Source: Fereydounia khargensis (Eukaryota; Basidiomycota; Ustilaginomycetes; Urocystidales; Fereydouniaceae). From it: a stretch of DNA of 64,000 nucleotides. The stretch lies in NCBI GenBank assembly GCA_026413255.1, contig JAOCZO010000021.1, forward strand, positions 124,001 through 188,000, read 5' to 3'. The position numbers and the translations under genes are program-made. Below are positions 9,801 to 20,035 of the stretch, piece after piece (the first letter of the stretch is position 1; every line of letters begins with the position of its first letter). The notes beneath the pieces were generated by a model. The model did not search any database. It was not told the DNA's origin and saw only the letters and a list, made by a program, of their open reading frames with translations.

Positions 9801-12105
9801 GGTTGAACGTAGATAGGCCGAGTTGTGCGCTGGTTGGTACTGGAGAGTGGTATCGAGGATGCTGGTCGCCTCGGAGTTTGCTGAGATCGTCTTCTCGTGT
9901 TCGCTTTATGGAATCAGGAGAGGGCGAGAGAGCTCGAGAGCTGCGTCGGCAGAGAGGCCCGTTGCTGTGTTTTGTAATGTAATTGAAGGGAGATCGCTAA
10001 AGATGCGACTCGAGCGTTGGATGCGATGAGAATGACTTTGCAGAGAAGGAAGCGATTTTCTTCGTTGAATGAGCGACGAAAGCGAGTCGTGCCGATTCCA
10101 GCGGACTGAGATGCCAAAGCAGTGGCAAGAGGTGACAGACCAGCTGATGGGCCGTCGCAAAGATGCTCGAGGTGACGCAGCAACAATAAATGTTCGGCAC
10201 TGGGTGCGACTTGAATGGGCAGCGGCGTCCAGTGTTTGGAAGAGAGCGACGAATAAGTAAAGTCCAGGCGTGGACAGTGCAGGGGGTTTTTGGTGCGGTC
10301 GAAGTGATGAGTCGAGGCAAGGCAAAGGTGGGAAAGGAAACGCGGTCGAAAGAAAGATGGGCGAGGCGAAAGACCGCGAGCGACGACGGAGCTAAGCGTA
10401 GCGTGGTTGAGCAGAAAGATTGCGAGTAAGGTGTTGTGACTGATCCGGGCGAGCACTGGCTCCTGGCTACCGAGTGTGACTATAGGCAGGCGGGCAAGCA
10501 GGCAAGCAGGCAGGGCGAGGTTGACTTTTGCTTGGCTGCGCCGACGCGGGGAGAAGCAAGCACGCAGCAGCTGGCATTAGGGCGCTTTTGCTTAAGGAGG
10601 CGCGGTCGAGGGGCGCGGGCCGCCCGAGCCTCTCACTCTTTGAGAGAGCCTGCCTGCCAGCCTGCCGCGTCCCCCAAGGGTGGCTCGGCAGCCCGACTGG
10701 CGGGCTTCCCATGCTTGACTCACTCAACACAAGACTCACGCACACACACCTGCAGACACCACATACACCACACGCTCCCAGCCCGCAACCGCGGCCAGCC
10801 CTTGCTGCCAGTCCACCTACCTGGCCACCCTAATCCAACTCCAACCTCGCCAAGGGTGACGCGAGCCTGTGTGTGTTGTGTCTGTCTGTCTGTCTGCGTG
10901 TGACTTCCAGCAGAGCGGGAAGATACCGTGCTGCGACTCCAGAAGACACAGAGAGACGACAGCACAGTTCTTTTGCCTTGCCTCCTTTTCTCCGGCCCTG
11001 ACACGCATCACTTTGTCCAATAAGTTACCTTCCTTAGCGGCGGACTTGCCGACCCTTTCTCTCAGTAAGCTTTTGTGGCGCCGGAGGCCATCAGCCAAGC
11101 CTCTTTCCTATTCCTTTTTTTTTCCTTCCAAAGACAGCGACGAAGCAGAGGCAAGGGAGAAGGAGTGTCCCGCTGACTAGGCTCCACATATGCGCACAGC
11201 TCACATGGCGCATCGGCGTAGCCCAGGTCGATGCCGGCCTGCTGCAAGCGTCGACTCGGAATCAGCCTCGCCATTCCCAGCGAATCACACCCCCATCATT
11301 TGGCTTTCTAGACGGCGTCTCTTGTTGCGGCGTCAGGGCGACGCCTAGCTTGCCAGCCCCCAGACCTCGTTAGGGCCGGATCGTGTGCCCTGTAAATGAA
11401 GTTCCTGATTGAGCCCAGCAAGCGAGCAGTCAGTCGCCTGTCGCGCGTGTTGCCCCCAGCCCAGTGGAGAGAAAAATGGAACGAGCTTCCGAGTCGAGCG
11501 CGTCGGTAGGGCGAGGCGGGGTCCACTCAAGGCACCCCAAACGTCACCATCGCCTTCGCTCACGTTTGGACGGTGCTCCGAGTACCAGCATGCGATGCTG
11601 TCATGACAATCCCTTCCTATTCTTTGCGAACCACCCCCCCCCCCAAAGGGCTGGCCTCATGAGGCAACTCATCGCATTCTAGAACCAGCACCGCCATATG
11701 GCTGAGTTGACGACGTTCATGTATGATTTGGGCAACTCGTACGAGTGCGCTCGAGTACGTGCTACACCAATAAGGTCTGCGCCAAAGAGCTACTGTAGGC
11801 CTAAACTTTTCTCGCTAGGGTCTGCCTGTCCTCGAATCCTAACCCAGCACGAGTCGCTCACAAATCCTCAAAAGGCTGTCAATATGGGCCCCATACAAGT
11901 TGCGAAAAGAACGAGAAGAACGAGAACAAGAAAACCACGCAAGTGGGCGAAACAATCCATCACAAGGAGGGCGGCTCCCTACAGAAAAGTCGTATGGCCA
12001 AGTCGACCTTTTGGTAATGATTGCAGTGTGTGTGGGTGTACCTAAAGGGGTGCATGTGTAAAACCGAAGCCAGGACCGGACCGTAACCAATTAACATGGC
12101 AACGA
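9801..12105. other. 2.3-kb non-coding interval upstream of the PPZ gene
   Basis: Lies between the PPZ start and the RPL30 stop (both minus strand). It contains short AGGC/GCAAGCAGGCAAGCAG-type tandem tracts (10488-10520) and a C-run near 11635. Several open frames on both strands lack family resemblance and codon bias. No RNA gene was recognised. A long PPZ leader is the simplest content. Confidence 0.4.
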
Positions 12106-12797
12106 TTAGGCCGCGACCGAGGTGAGGAGGTCCGAGTCACCGGCGTCAAGGACGGTGAGGATACTGGTAGAAACGAAAGAGCACATCATCGTCAGCTTAA
12201 TGTTTTGAAATGATGGAGCAGGTCACCCATCTAGGCTTTGCCAGTCTCCCAATCCCAGTGTCCCACAAATCGTCGTGGCAGAACATCCACTTTCCCAGCC
12301 TCTTGCTCAAATGCAGCAGCCTAGGAAGCACGTTGACGCCGTACGCATCTTTTCTCCGCTTCGTCCGCCATAATAGTCCTGCCGGCCCTTGGTCGGCCAT
12401 AGCCTTCCGCCCTTCATGCAAACATTCCTTCCATCCTGGTTTGATACGGCTCGCCCAGTTCCATTTTGATCCGCATATCCCTTGACCCCAACAGCGGATA
12501 CTGGTTCACTTGTACTTACCCAACACGGAAGAGCTTTCCCGCAGCAGTACCGAGGGCAACGTTGGAGCCCTGGTAGTGGTGGACGCTGGTCTTGGAGAGC
12601 ATGGCGTAGTACTCGATCTCCGACTTCCTCAGGGGAGGGGTGTTGGCCGAGATGAGGACGAGCTTGGCCTTGCCGGACCTCATGCTCTTGAGGGCGCTCT
12701 TAAGGCCGAGGGAGACCTTACCCGACTTGATGACGAGCTGGAGCTTGGAGTTGATGTTGTCCTGCGAGGACTTCTTGGCCTTGGACTGGGGAGCCAT
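12106..12797 (-). CDS. RPL30: 60S ribosomal protein L30 (eL30)
   Basis: Structural protein of the large ribosomal subunit; in yeast it also binds its own transcript to control splicing. Two coding exons, 12797-12520 and 12163-12106, give 111 residues. Conserved blocks are [37 protein letters not shown] and [13 protein letters not shown]; the second exon ends [13 protein letters not shown]. The 356-nt coding intron is long for this window. An acceptor (12803-12801) lies three bases before the ATG and a strong donor GTAAGTG at 13234, so a 434-nt leader intron is likely. The promoter is shared with RPL37. Confidence 0.96.
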
Positions 12798-12800
12798 TTT

Positions 12801-13234
12801 CTGTTAAACGAACAAGGAGTACACACTGATCAGCTTTCCTGTCCAGTTCATCCATGTGAGGCAGCAGGTATCTCTGACAGCAGCAGCAGAGGCCTCCTTT
12901 CCAGCATATGTGTGATAAAGTCGGGTCGCCCAGGAGTTGGAAGTTTGATCCTCTCTCGCATGACCTTTGCCACGAGATCGTTTTCAAACTAGCAAGCGAC
13001 GTCGAGCCGATCGACTTCGTATCGTTTTCGACAGAGCTCCGTTCAAAGATGATGAATGCTGTTGAGAATATGCTGCTGATGCTGTAGACCATCCTCTTGT
13101 CTTCTTTATCATACCAACTATGTCGTCCGAGCTTTAGTGGGAATCGATGGCGCAAGAAGTTCGAATGTCGGTGGTGCTGATGGATGCTGCTGCTGCTGAC
13201 TGGTAGATTGGCGACGATACGCAGTAACACTTAC
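12801..13234 (-). other. Probable 5' leader intron of RPL30
   Basis: Donor GTAAGTG at 13234 and acceptor TTTAACAG ending at 12801, three bases before the RPL30 ATG. Inferred from splice-site strength and from a similar arrangement at RPL9; not transcript-tested. Confidence 0.5.
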
Positions 13235-13573
13235 CCTATATTTCCGGTGGTGTCGGTGGGGTCTTGATGACTTGAAGGAAGGACCGTAGAGATGGAGCCT
13301 CGGACTCGATGTGGGTCTCGCGGGCTCTCACCGCGCTGCTCTTGCCGCCAAAGTCTCGCAGCCTGAGCTCGTTCCTTGCCTGGCTGTGTGTGCAGGCGGC
13401 CGTTTCCAGGACTCTGCAGTTTGCTTCTGTTGCTGGGCCGCGCTGGCTTAACCAGGGGGCCTGCCTTGCAATGAGGGCCCGTCTTGGGCTCTAGAATTTC
13501 TGGCCCTGGTGCTTGCGTTCGGTGGACGACCTCGAGCAGCGAGTCTGCAGGTCCAACTCTGCCTGTAGAAGCG

Positions 13574-13615
13574 GCAAAAAAATCGAGGTCGTGGGAATTT
13601 TCGATTCACGTGATC
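13574..13615 (+). promoter_or_regulatory. Ribosomal-protein promoter module: A-tract element plus E-box
   Basis: GGCAAAAAAATC at 13574-13585, then 22 bases, then CACGTGAT at 13608-13615 (within the palindrome TCACGTGA, 13607-13614). It sits between the RPL30 and RPL37 transcription units. The identical 12-mer and box, in the same order, recur upstream of RPL9. CACGTG boxes are bound by bHLH factors such as Cbf1, which is known at ribosomal-protein genes in some fungi; the binder here is inferred. Confidence 0.55.
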
Positions 13616-14216
13616 CACTTTGGCAGCCATTCGCTTGATTTTCAGCCTGCAAGCCCAACCCGATGCTTGCCCACAAGGGCAGCCGCCAGCGGCCAGCCCG
13701 CCGACTAGCCTGCTAGCTGATCGGAAGACCCAGCGAGCAGAAGGGTAAGCCATTCAGGAAGGCAAGGCAGGGAAACAAGGAGAGGCCAGCCAGACGCAGA
13801 GGGGGAGAGCCTGCTCAGCGAGGAATGACCAGTCGTTAGAACGCTGCTAATCCTGCTTCACGTTCATCCGCAGCCACCCTCAAGATATACATCAAAGGTG
13901 AGATATACATGGTCGATGGAAGATCGCTCTCCGGCATTCAGCATGATGCCCAACGTACGATGGACAGCACTACCTGCAGTCATGGACCTTTCACCGTCAT
14001 GATGGGAATCGGATTCTTTGCGAGGGACTCTGGATTTGAGCACCACGGTGTCAATCAATATCGTCTCTCACAAGCATTCCGGCTCCTCTCATGCTGGATT
14101 TGCCCACGGCTCAAGTTTGCTGTGCTATCGTCGTTGTCGGGAGCTTGTTGGGTCAGAAGACCAAGATTGCTGACTTTCATTCACGATACTCCTTGTGCTT
14201 TTTGCGCCTACCAAAG

Positions 14217-15055
14217 ATGACGAAGGGTACCACCTCGTTCGGTAAGCGCCAGTGAGTTTTAACTATTGCTCTTCAATGACCCGGGATCGATCATGGGGAC
14301 TGGACGGCACACGACCGCTCTCGACCATCGACACAGCCGACTGCGGTCCAACTTTTGATACGACAAAGCCGTTGCTGGCGCATGTGGTTGGAGAGAGCAC
14401 CAGGAATGGCCCTGGGAATGGGCATATCAGCCAAAGAGGGGAGGAGTGGTTGTTGTCAGAAAGCGGCGGTGGGCAAACAAGGCTGTCACCATCAATTTGT
14501 AGAAGGATGGCCCTTGTGGACGCTTTCGTGAAGGGTTTGATGGACGGGATAAGGATCAGTGGATTGGCCGTGGTATCAGGGCACCCACCATCACCAAACG
14601 TTTCAATGAATACGGATTGTTGGGCGCATGGGAAAGCGGACGACATTCACTACATGCGCAGGCCTCGGCACGAAGCGGGTCGACATTCCTCGTGGTCATC
14701 CCTTGACGGATCATCAAATATTGTCCAGTTTCTGACTCGCCACCTTCCAACAGCACCAAGACGCACACGATCTGCCGTCGTTGCAACAGGCGTGCGTTCC
14801 ACAAGCAAAAGAAGAGTGAGTTGTTCGACCTCCCACACAGTGCCGAATAGCACTCGCCCTCGGTGGCTGACATTCCTTTCAACAGCTTGTGCTTCGTGCG
14901 GATACCCCTCGGCCAAGATCCGCTCTTACGAGTGGGGCCAGAAGGCTAAGCGCAGAAAGACCACCGGTACCGGCAGGATGCGCTACCTCAAGACCGTTCC
15001 CCGCAAGGCCAAGAACGGTTTCAGGACTGGCGCCGCTGTTGCCGCCTCGGCTTAA
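14217..15055 (+). CDS. RPL37: 60S ribosomal protein L37 (eL37)
   Basis: Zinc-binding protein of the large ribosomal subunit. Three exons, 14217-14251, 14754-14815 and 14886-15055, give 88 residues. Exon 1 encodes only [11 protein letters not shown] and part of His12. Exon 2 carries the first Cys pair ([17 protein letters not shown]) and exon 3 the second ([10 protein letters not shown]), completing the four-Cys zinc site, then [20 protein letters not shown]. The first intron is 502 nt, the longest coding intron modelled here; the second is 70 nt. A donor-like GTAAGC at 13745 could start a further leader intron ending at the AG just before the ATG, which is speculative. Confidence 0.97.
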
Positions 15056-15451
15056 AGCATCTCGTCACTTCCTCCTGTCTCATCCACACACCACTATCCA
15101 CCTTGTATGACTTAAAAAGATCATTACCGCACATACGCACCCAAAAATGACCAACCAGCATCTTTTGGTTCACCCAGCTAAGCTTTTCCTTGGGTCTCAT
15201 TACGGCCTCATGTCGGTGATAAGCTCTTAGGCAATACGACATGCGAAACCAACGAACACAGTTGTTCTGTCTGACAGGCCCTTGTGAAGAAGGAAATGAT
15301 GTAGTTGCGGTAGTGGTGGTGGAGAGCAATGATCGTCACGGTACAGAATTTCCATAAAAGTGCTGTTTTTCATTGTTTGTATGGTTACATGGGGAATCAG
15401 GATCTGAACGGTACGATGAGATGGATGGGTGGATGACTGGAACGGGCGTGT
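15056..15451. other. 3' flanks of RPL37 and LEO1 (convergent)
   Basis: About 400 bases between two convergent stops, A/T-richer than its surroundings, with no gene seen. Confidence 0.5.
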
Positions 15452-17432
15452 TCACTCGTCCTCGTCGTCACTCTCGATGATGCGTTTCTTCTTGATGCTG
15501 CTGCTCACATCCTCCGCAGCTGGCGCGGTGCGGGCCTTGTCATCTTCGCCGTCGGCATCGTCGTCACTGTACACAGGAGCATTGGCACCGACAGCGGCCT
15601 TCTTCCTTGCCCTTTCCTGCTCCTCAATCTTTGCTTCAGCAATCTCCATGGCATCGGGCTCGTCGTCGACTTGCATGGCATCGTCGTCGTAGGCGGATCT
15701 GCTCTTCTTGCGGCTGTAGCCTTCGTCGTCTTCATCCTCATCGTCCTCGTCATTGACAATGAAGCCGTCATCCTCATCGGCATATCTCCCAGCGGCCGCA
15801 CGCTTGGCGTCACCGCGAGTCTGTCTGAGACCGCGACCAGGTCCGGCGCGCTCCTCGTTCGCGTCAGCCTCTACGCTGGCAGCCTCACTCTCGTCACTCC
15901 AGTAATCCGTGTTCCTAGGACCTGATGCCATCTTGCGTGCACTGACGGCAGGACGCCCTCCTCGTCTGCGGGAGTCAAAGTCGAACGTGTCATCGTCCAG
16001 CTTTCCGCTCTTACGGTCAGCCCTTTGTCGCTCGCGAATGCGTCGCTTCTCAGCGTCCTTGAGTTCCTTTTCGATTCGCGCTTTCTCAAGTTCAGGGTCA
16101 CGAGCGCCCTCTCCTGCGTCAGTGGCAACGACACGCGCCGTCTTTTGGAATCGAAGCGCCTTGGCAATACGCAAGTGGGTCTCAGATCGCGTATCGGCCG
16201 GAGTGAAGGCAAGAGAGCCGGCGATGGGGCCTTCGGACTCCATTACAGCCTCTCTTCGGTGTGGCACGACAAGGTAGGACAGACTCTGGGCGGGACGCGA
16301 TGACGAGCCCGACGCTCCCATGGGCATGGAGCGAATCTGCTGGCTCTGGGCTTGGGTCGAAGGACCGGGGCCTTGGGACATGGATTGTGACTGAGACGGC
16401 TGAGGAGTGCTTGTCCCAGTGCTGGTTGTCATCTTGCCAGCCTCAGTTTGCTGAGTAATGTCGAACAGCTCACGGCCCACCTGGACAGACATGGTGCCGT
16501 CGCTCCATCGAACGATTCGGGCATTAGACTCGGGAATCTTGGCGCCATCATCGTCGACGCGATCGGTATACCTCCATCGAATGGTGTTGGACGTTCGAAG
16601 AAGACTGACGGCACCCGCGTCGTGACTGAATCCAGAAGTGAATCCTTCGTCCTGAAGCATCTGCTCTTCGTGCTCGTCGTCCCAGGTGTCGGGATGGAAT
16701 GGCTGGGTGACGTAGCGGAGGAAATTGGGAATCCTGGCCATCCAGTGCTCCTTGGTCCTCCTGACGGGCATTTGAGGCAGTGCGATATGCGCGACTTGGA
16801 TGTTCTCATCTGGCTGGACGTCGTCATCTTCCTTGTACTCGAGCTGCCTCTTTTCCTCGTCGTCTAGGTCCTGGGAGCGCCGGAAGGGACTGGAGCTCGG
16901 GGAGGCGGACGGGGAGTGGATGCGGCGTTGGGGGGAGGGAGAAGGGCGCGGTGCTGGTGACGACGTTGCGGCACGGTTTGGCTCTGGTGAAGGGGATTCG
17001 GAGCTGTGGAGAAGTGCAACGTGCAGGGGGTCAGTATTGACGATGACACACTGCCTCTGCGCCAAAGGAAGAGGGAACTCACGATACGCGGGGTCTGGCG
17101 CGGCGGGACTGGATGCGCACGCCTTGCTCCTCGTCGTCCTCATCGTCTTGATCCACCGCGGGGGCACGGTTGCCATTGGTCCTGACACGAGCTCGCACCT
17201 GCTCTTCCTCATCGTCATCGTCGTCGTCGCCAAACAAGTTGTCCTCAAGGTCGCGTGCCGACGTGGAAGCTGTGTCTTTGGGCTCGTCGCTGCCATTGGT
17301 CTGTGCATCTGCGCCTTGCTCGTCATCGACCCTAGGAGGAGATGCAGGGGCTGCGGCTGAGGGTGAACCATCCATGTCGCCACCGGGGGTGGTAGCCCTT
17401 TCGGGAAGGGGAGAGTCAGCAACGTCAGACAT
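15452..17432 (-). CDS. LEO1: Leo1, PAF1 complex subunit
   Basis: Component of the nuclear PAF1 complex, which travels with RNA polymerase II and promotes histone H2B ubiquitination and transcript elongation. Two exons, 17432-17083 and 17003-15452, give 633 residues; the 79-nt intron is GT-AG and in phase. The first third is acidic and Ser/Pro-rich (DDDDDDEEEQ), as in other Leo1 proteins. The conserved Leo1 domain spans about residues 195-430: HWMARIPNFLRYVTQPFHP, NTIRWRYTD, NARIVRWSDGTMSVQVG, SYLVVPH, and LRIAKALRFQKTARVV. The C-terminus is highly charged and ends KKKRIIESDDEDE. Divergent from MGM101 across 440 bases. Confidence 0.96.
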
Positions 17433-17872
17433 GCTTGCGATGCTGATGGATGGCGACGGGGATGTGGGTGGTACCGTCTGCGAGATGTTGGACCGTCAAT
17501 TATGCGTTGGAAGAATTACTGTGTGTGTGTGACCCCTTCGCGTTGGTTGCCATCCTCGACTTGGCCTCGACTGGCGCTGTGCGCTGCGTATTGTCTCGCA
17601 CGTGACAGGCTGGTGATCAGCCTGGCGCGTTGCAAGACGCAAAGGGAATACTCCAAGTTGACTGAGCCTCGGCTGTCATGACTGAGCGCGTTTCTCTTTT
17701 TGCATCGTGCAGCGTACGGCCAGGCAGCCTCCACCTGAGCCACGCAGAGGGCAAAGGGGGCTGGCCAGCAGGCCAGCAGACAGACTAACTTGGCAGAGCA
17801 GAAGCTGACATTCACATTCTGCTGTGCGAGCGACTCTGGCTTCTCAATCCTCAACTCCCACCTCTGCTCAAG
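17433..17872. promoter_or_regulatory. LEO1/MGM101 divergent promoter
   Basis: Four hundred and forty bases separate the two starts. One CACGTGA box lies at 17599-17605. No A-tract element of the ribosomal-protein type was seen beside it. Confidence 0.4.
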
Positions 17873-18993
17873 ATGATCGCCCCACATCTGCTCGGGATGA
17901 CAGCTGTCCCTGTCCGCGCATTCCGCCCCTTTTTACAGGCACCCGTTGCCGTTGCCGTTGCCGTTGCCTGGTACAGCTCGCGCGGATCCGCTGCTTCAAG
18001 GGCCAAATCGAACACCGTGGTGAGGACCAGCATCGATGAGCTGGAACCGCTTCCCGACTCGATCCGCGAGAGCTTGACCTCAGACTCGCCCAAGTTGCCG
18101 GGCTACACGGCAACTGGAAACTCGATGGCTCCCGAGGTCCACTCGAGTCGCCCCGCGGCCCCTGGACCCTCGGCTCCTGACGTTGACCCTCGAGTCGCTG
18201 CGCCCGGCCAGTTCAACGGCGGCAGCTCCAGGCCTCCATCCGGTAACAACTCTGAAGAATGGACCACCAGCTTTGCCGGTCTCGGCGAGAAGGCTTTCAG
18301 CAAGCAAGTCGCGGATGTACTCACGGCGCCCATCAACGAGAACGATATCGAGATCAAGCCAGGTGAGGATCAGGATCAGGATCAGGATGCGTTTGTCAGT
18401 TCTAACATATTTCTGATTACTCGCACTCGTACTCTCGCAGACGGATTGATCTATCTGCCCGAGATCAAGTACCGCCGAATTCTAAACCGGGCGTTTGGAC
18501 CCGGTGGGTGGGGCATGGCTCCGCGCAGTGAGACCAACGTCGGCCAAGGAATCGTCAGCCGCGAGTGGGTGCTCATTTGCCAGGGGAGGTGAGTCGCAAG
18601 TCGGTAACAAAGCGGCGCGGTATGATTTATGATTCTGATTACAAGCCAAGTACAGATTTGTTGCAACAGCTCGAGGCGAGCAGGACTTTTTCAAACCATC
18701 CGGCGTCCCAACAGCCTCTGAGGGTGCCAAGTCGAACGCACTGATGCGGTGCTGCAAGGACCTTGGGGTCTCTTCCGAGCTGTGGGACCCGCGCTTTATT
18801 CGCGAGTTTAGGAAAAAGCACTGTGTCGAGGTCTGGGCGCAGGACACTAGCGGAAAGAAGTGAGTAGCGGTGTCTCTGGTGTCTACTGCGAGCTGGGAAA
18901 AGTGACGCTGACGAATGGAATAGGAAAAAGCTCTGGAGGCGCAAAGATGACCCTCCGTTTGAGTACCCCTGGAAGGAAAATGGCCTGGCATGA
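17873..18993 (+). CDS. MGM101: Mgm101, mitochondrial genome maintenance protein
   Basis: Rad52-like single-strand annealing protein of mitochondrial nucleoids, needed for mtDNA repair and maintenance. Four exons, 17873-18362, 18441-18588, 18656-18859 and 18924-18993, give 303 residues. The N-terminus has basic and hydrophobic residues ([20 protein letters not shown]) consistent with a mitochondrial presequence. The conserved core starts near residue 125 ([17 protein letters not shown]) and includes [59 protein letters not shown] and [15 protein letters not shown]. The last exon ends with [16 protein letters not shown], a typical tail. The first intron (78 nt) holds no stop and is a multiple of three, so it could be mistaken for coding. 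Confidence 0.95.
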
Positions 18994-20035
18994 AGCACTT
19001 GCACATTGTCAATGCGTTTCTGTTACTCGCTGCTATAAGCATGCAACGAATAAAAAAACGCCCTTGCTCGTCTCGTTCATCGTCATGTGTTGCTCTTTGT
19101 TCTTGCGTCTGGATGAGTGAGCGGCGTGAGCATGGTCTGTGTGGAGGCACGCGGCTCCGGGATGACTGAGCGAGGCAAGGCAAAGGCAGGGCAAGGCAAA
19201 GCGCGTCTGGGCCAGAGCCAGCAGAGCCAGCAGAGCCAGCAGAGCCAGCACAGAGGGAGAGGGAGCAAGCAAACCGATCACGCAGTCTCGCCCTGCCCTG
19301 CCCTGCCCTCTGCCTCGCGCTCGCTGCCTGACCTGCGCTTTTGATGAACAGCAGCCCGCAGAAGGCGGCCCGCAGAGCGCAGCGCAGCGACGCACGCTCG
19401 AGCTCACGCCCACGCCCACGCTCACACACACAGACCGCCCTACCGCCCTGCTGGTCGAGTCGACTCGAGTCCGGGCCAGTCCAGTCGTCCAGCCTGCTCA
19501 AGGCCAACCAGACCCAGTCCGACCACCTCGCGCTTGACACTCACCATCCATTTCTCCATTCTGCCACGCCTCAACTCGCAACTTTACTCGACATCACATA
19601 CGCTCCTCCCGTCCACGCACAACGCCCTCCATCCAGTCTGCAGTCTGGATCGCTTTGGTCCTTCTCGCCCTCGTCTTATCCTGCTTTCGCATCACTCCTC
19701 AACTTGGGCTGACATCCTCTCCCATCACTCCATCCGGACCCAAGTCTCTCGAGATTCCCGTCTTTAGCAAACAGCATTCCTCCATTGCCTCAAAGCTTCA
19801 GCTTCAACTCTGCGCCACACACTTTTCCGTCCCCAACCTCTTCGACTCCATCTCTCTCGCCGTCACTCCCTGCTTTTCTTCCCCTTCCCCACGAGCCGCT
19901 TGCTGTCTCATTAGGCAATCGTTGGTGCGACAAAAGACCTGCAGTCTTAGCCCTCCTCTGGACTAAAACCGCCACCACTGCCTCAATCACTCTCCGCAGT
20001 GCAGGCTCTTGCAAGAGAGCCTGGCACTCGACAGT
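18994..20035. other. Non-coding interval upstream of the eIF4E-binder gene
   Basis: One kilobase between two plus-strand genes. It contains a tandem AGAGCCAGC tract (19212-19250) and a CCCTG tract (19290-19310). From about 19500 to 20035 the plus strand is strongly C/T-rich, as a long leader would be. No gene seen. Confidence 0.4.

Noticed and set aside
12164-12519. Possible box C/D snoRNA in the RPL30 intron (GACGATGATG near 12185, minus strand)
   Set aside because: The C box is imperfect, no matching D box with a closing stem was found, and no guide complementarity could be checked.
18482-19540. Minus-strand frame of 352 codons over MGM101 and its 3' flank
   Set aside because: Antisense of well-supported MGM101 exons; biased composition and no recognisable domain.
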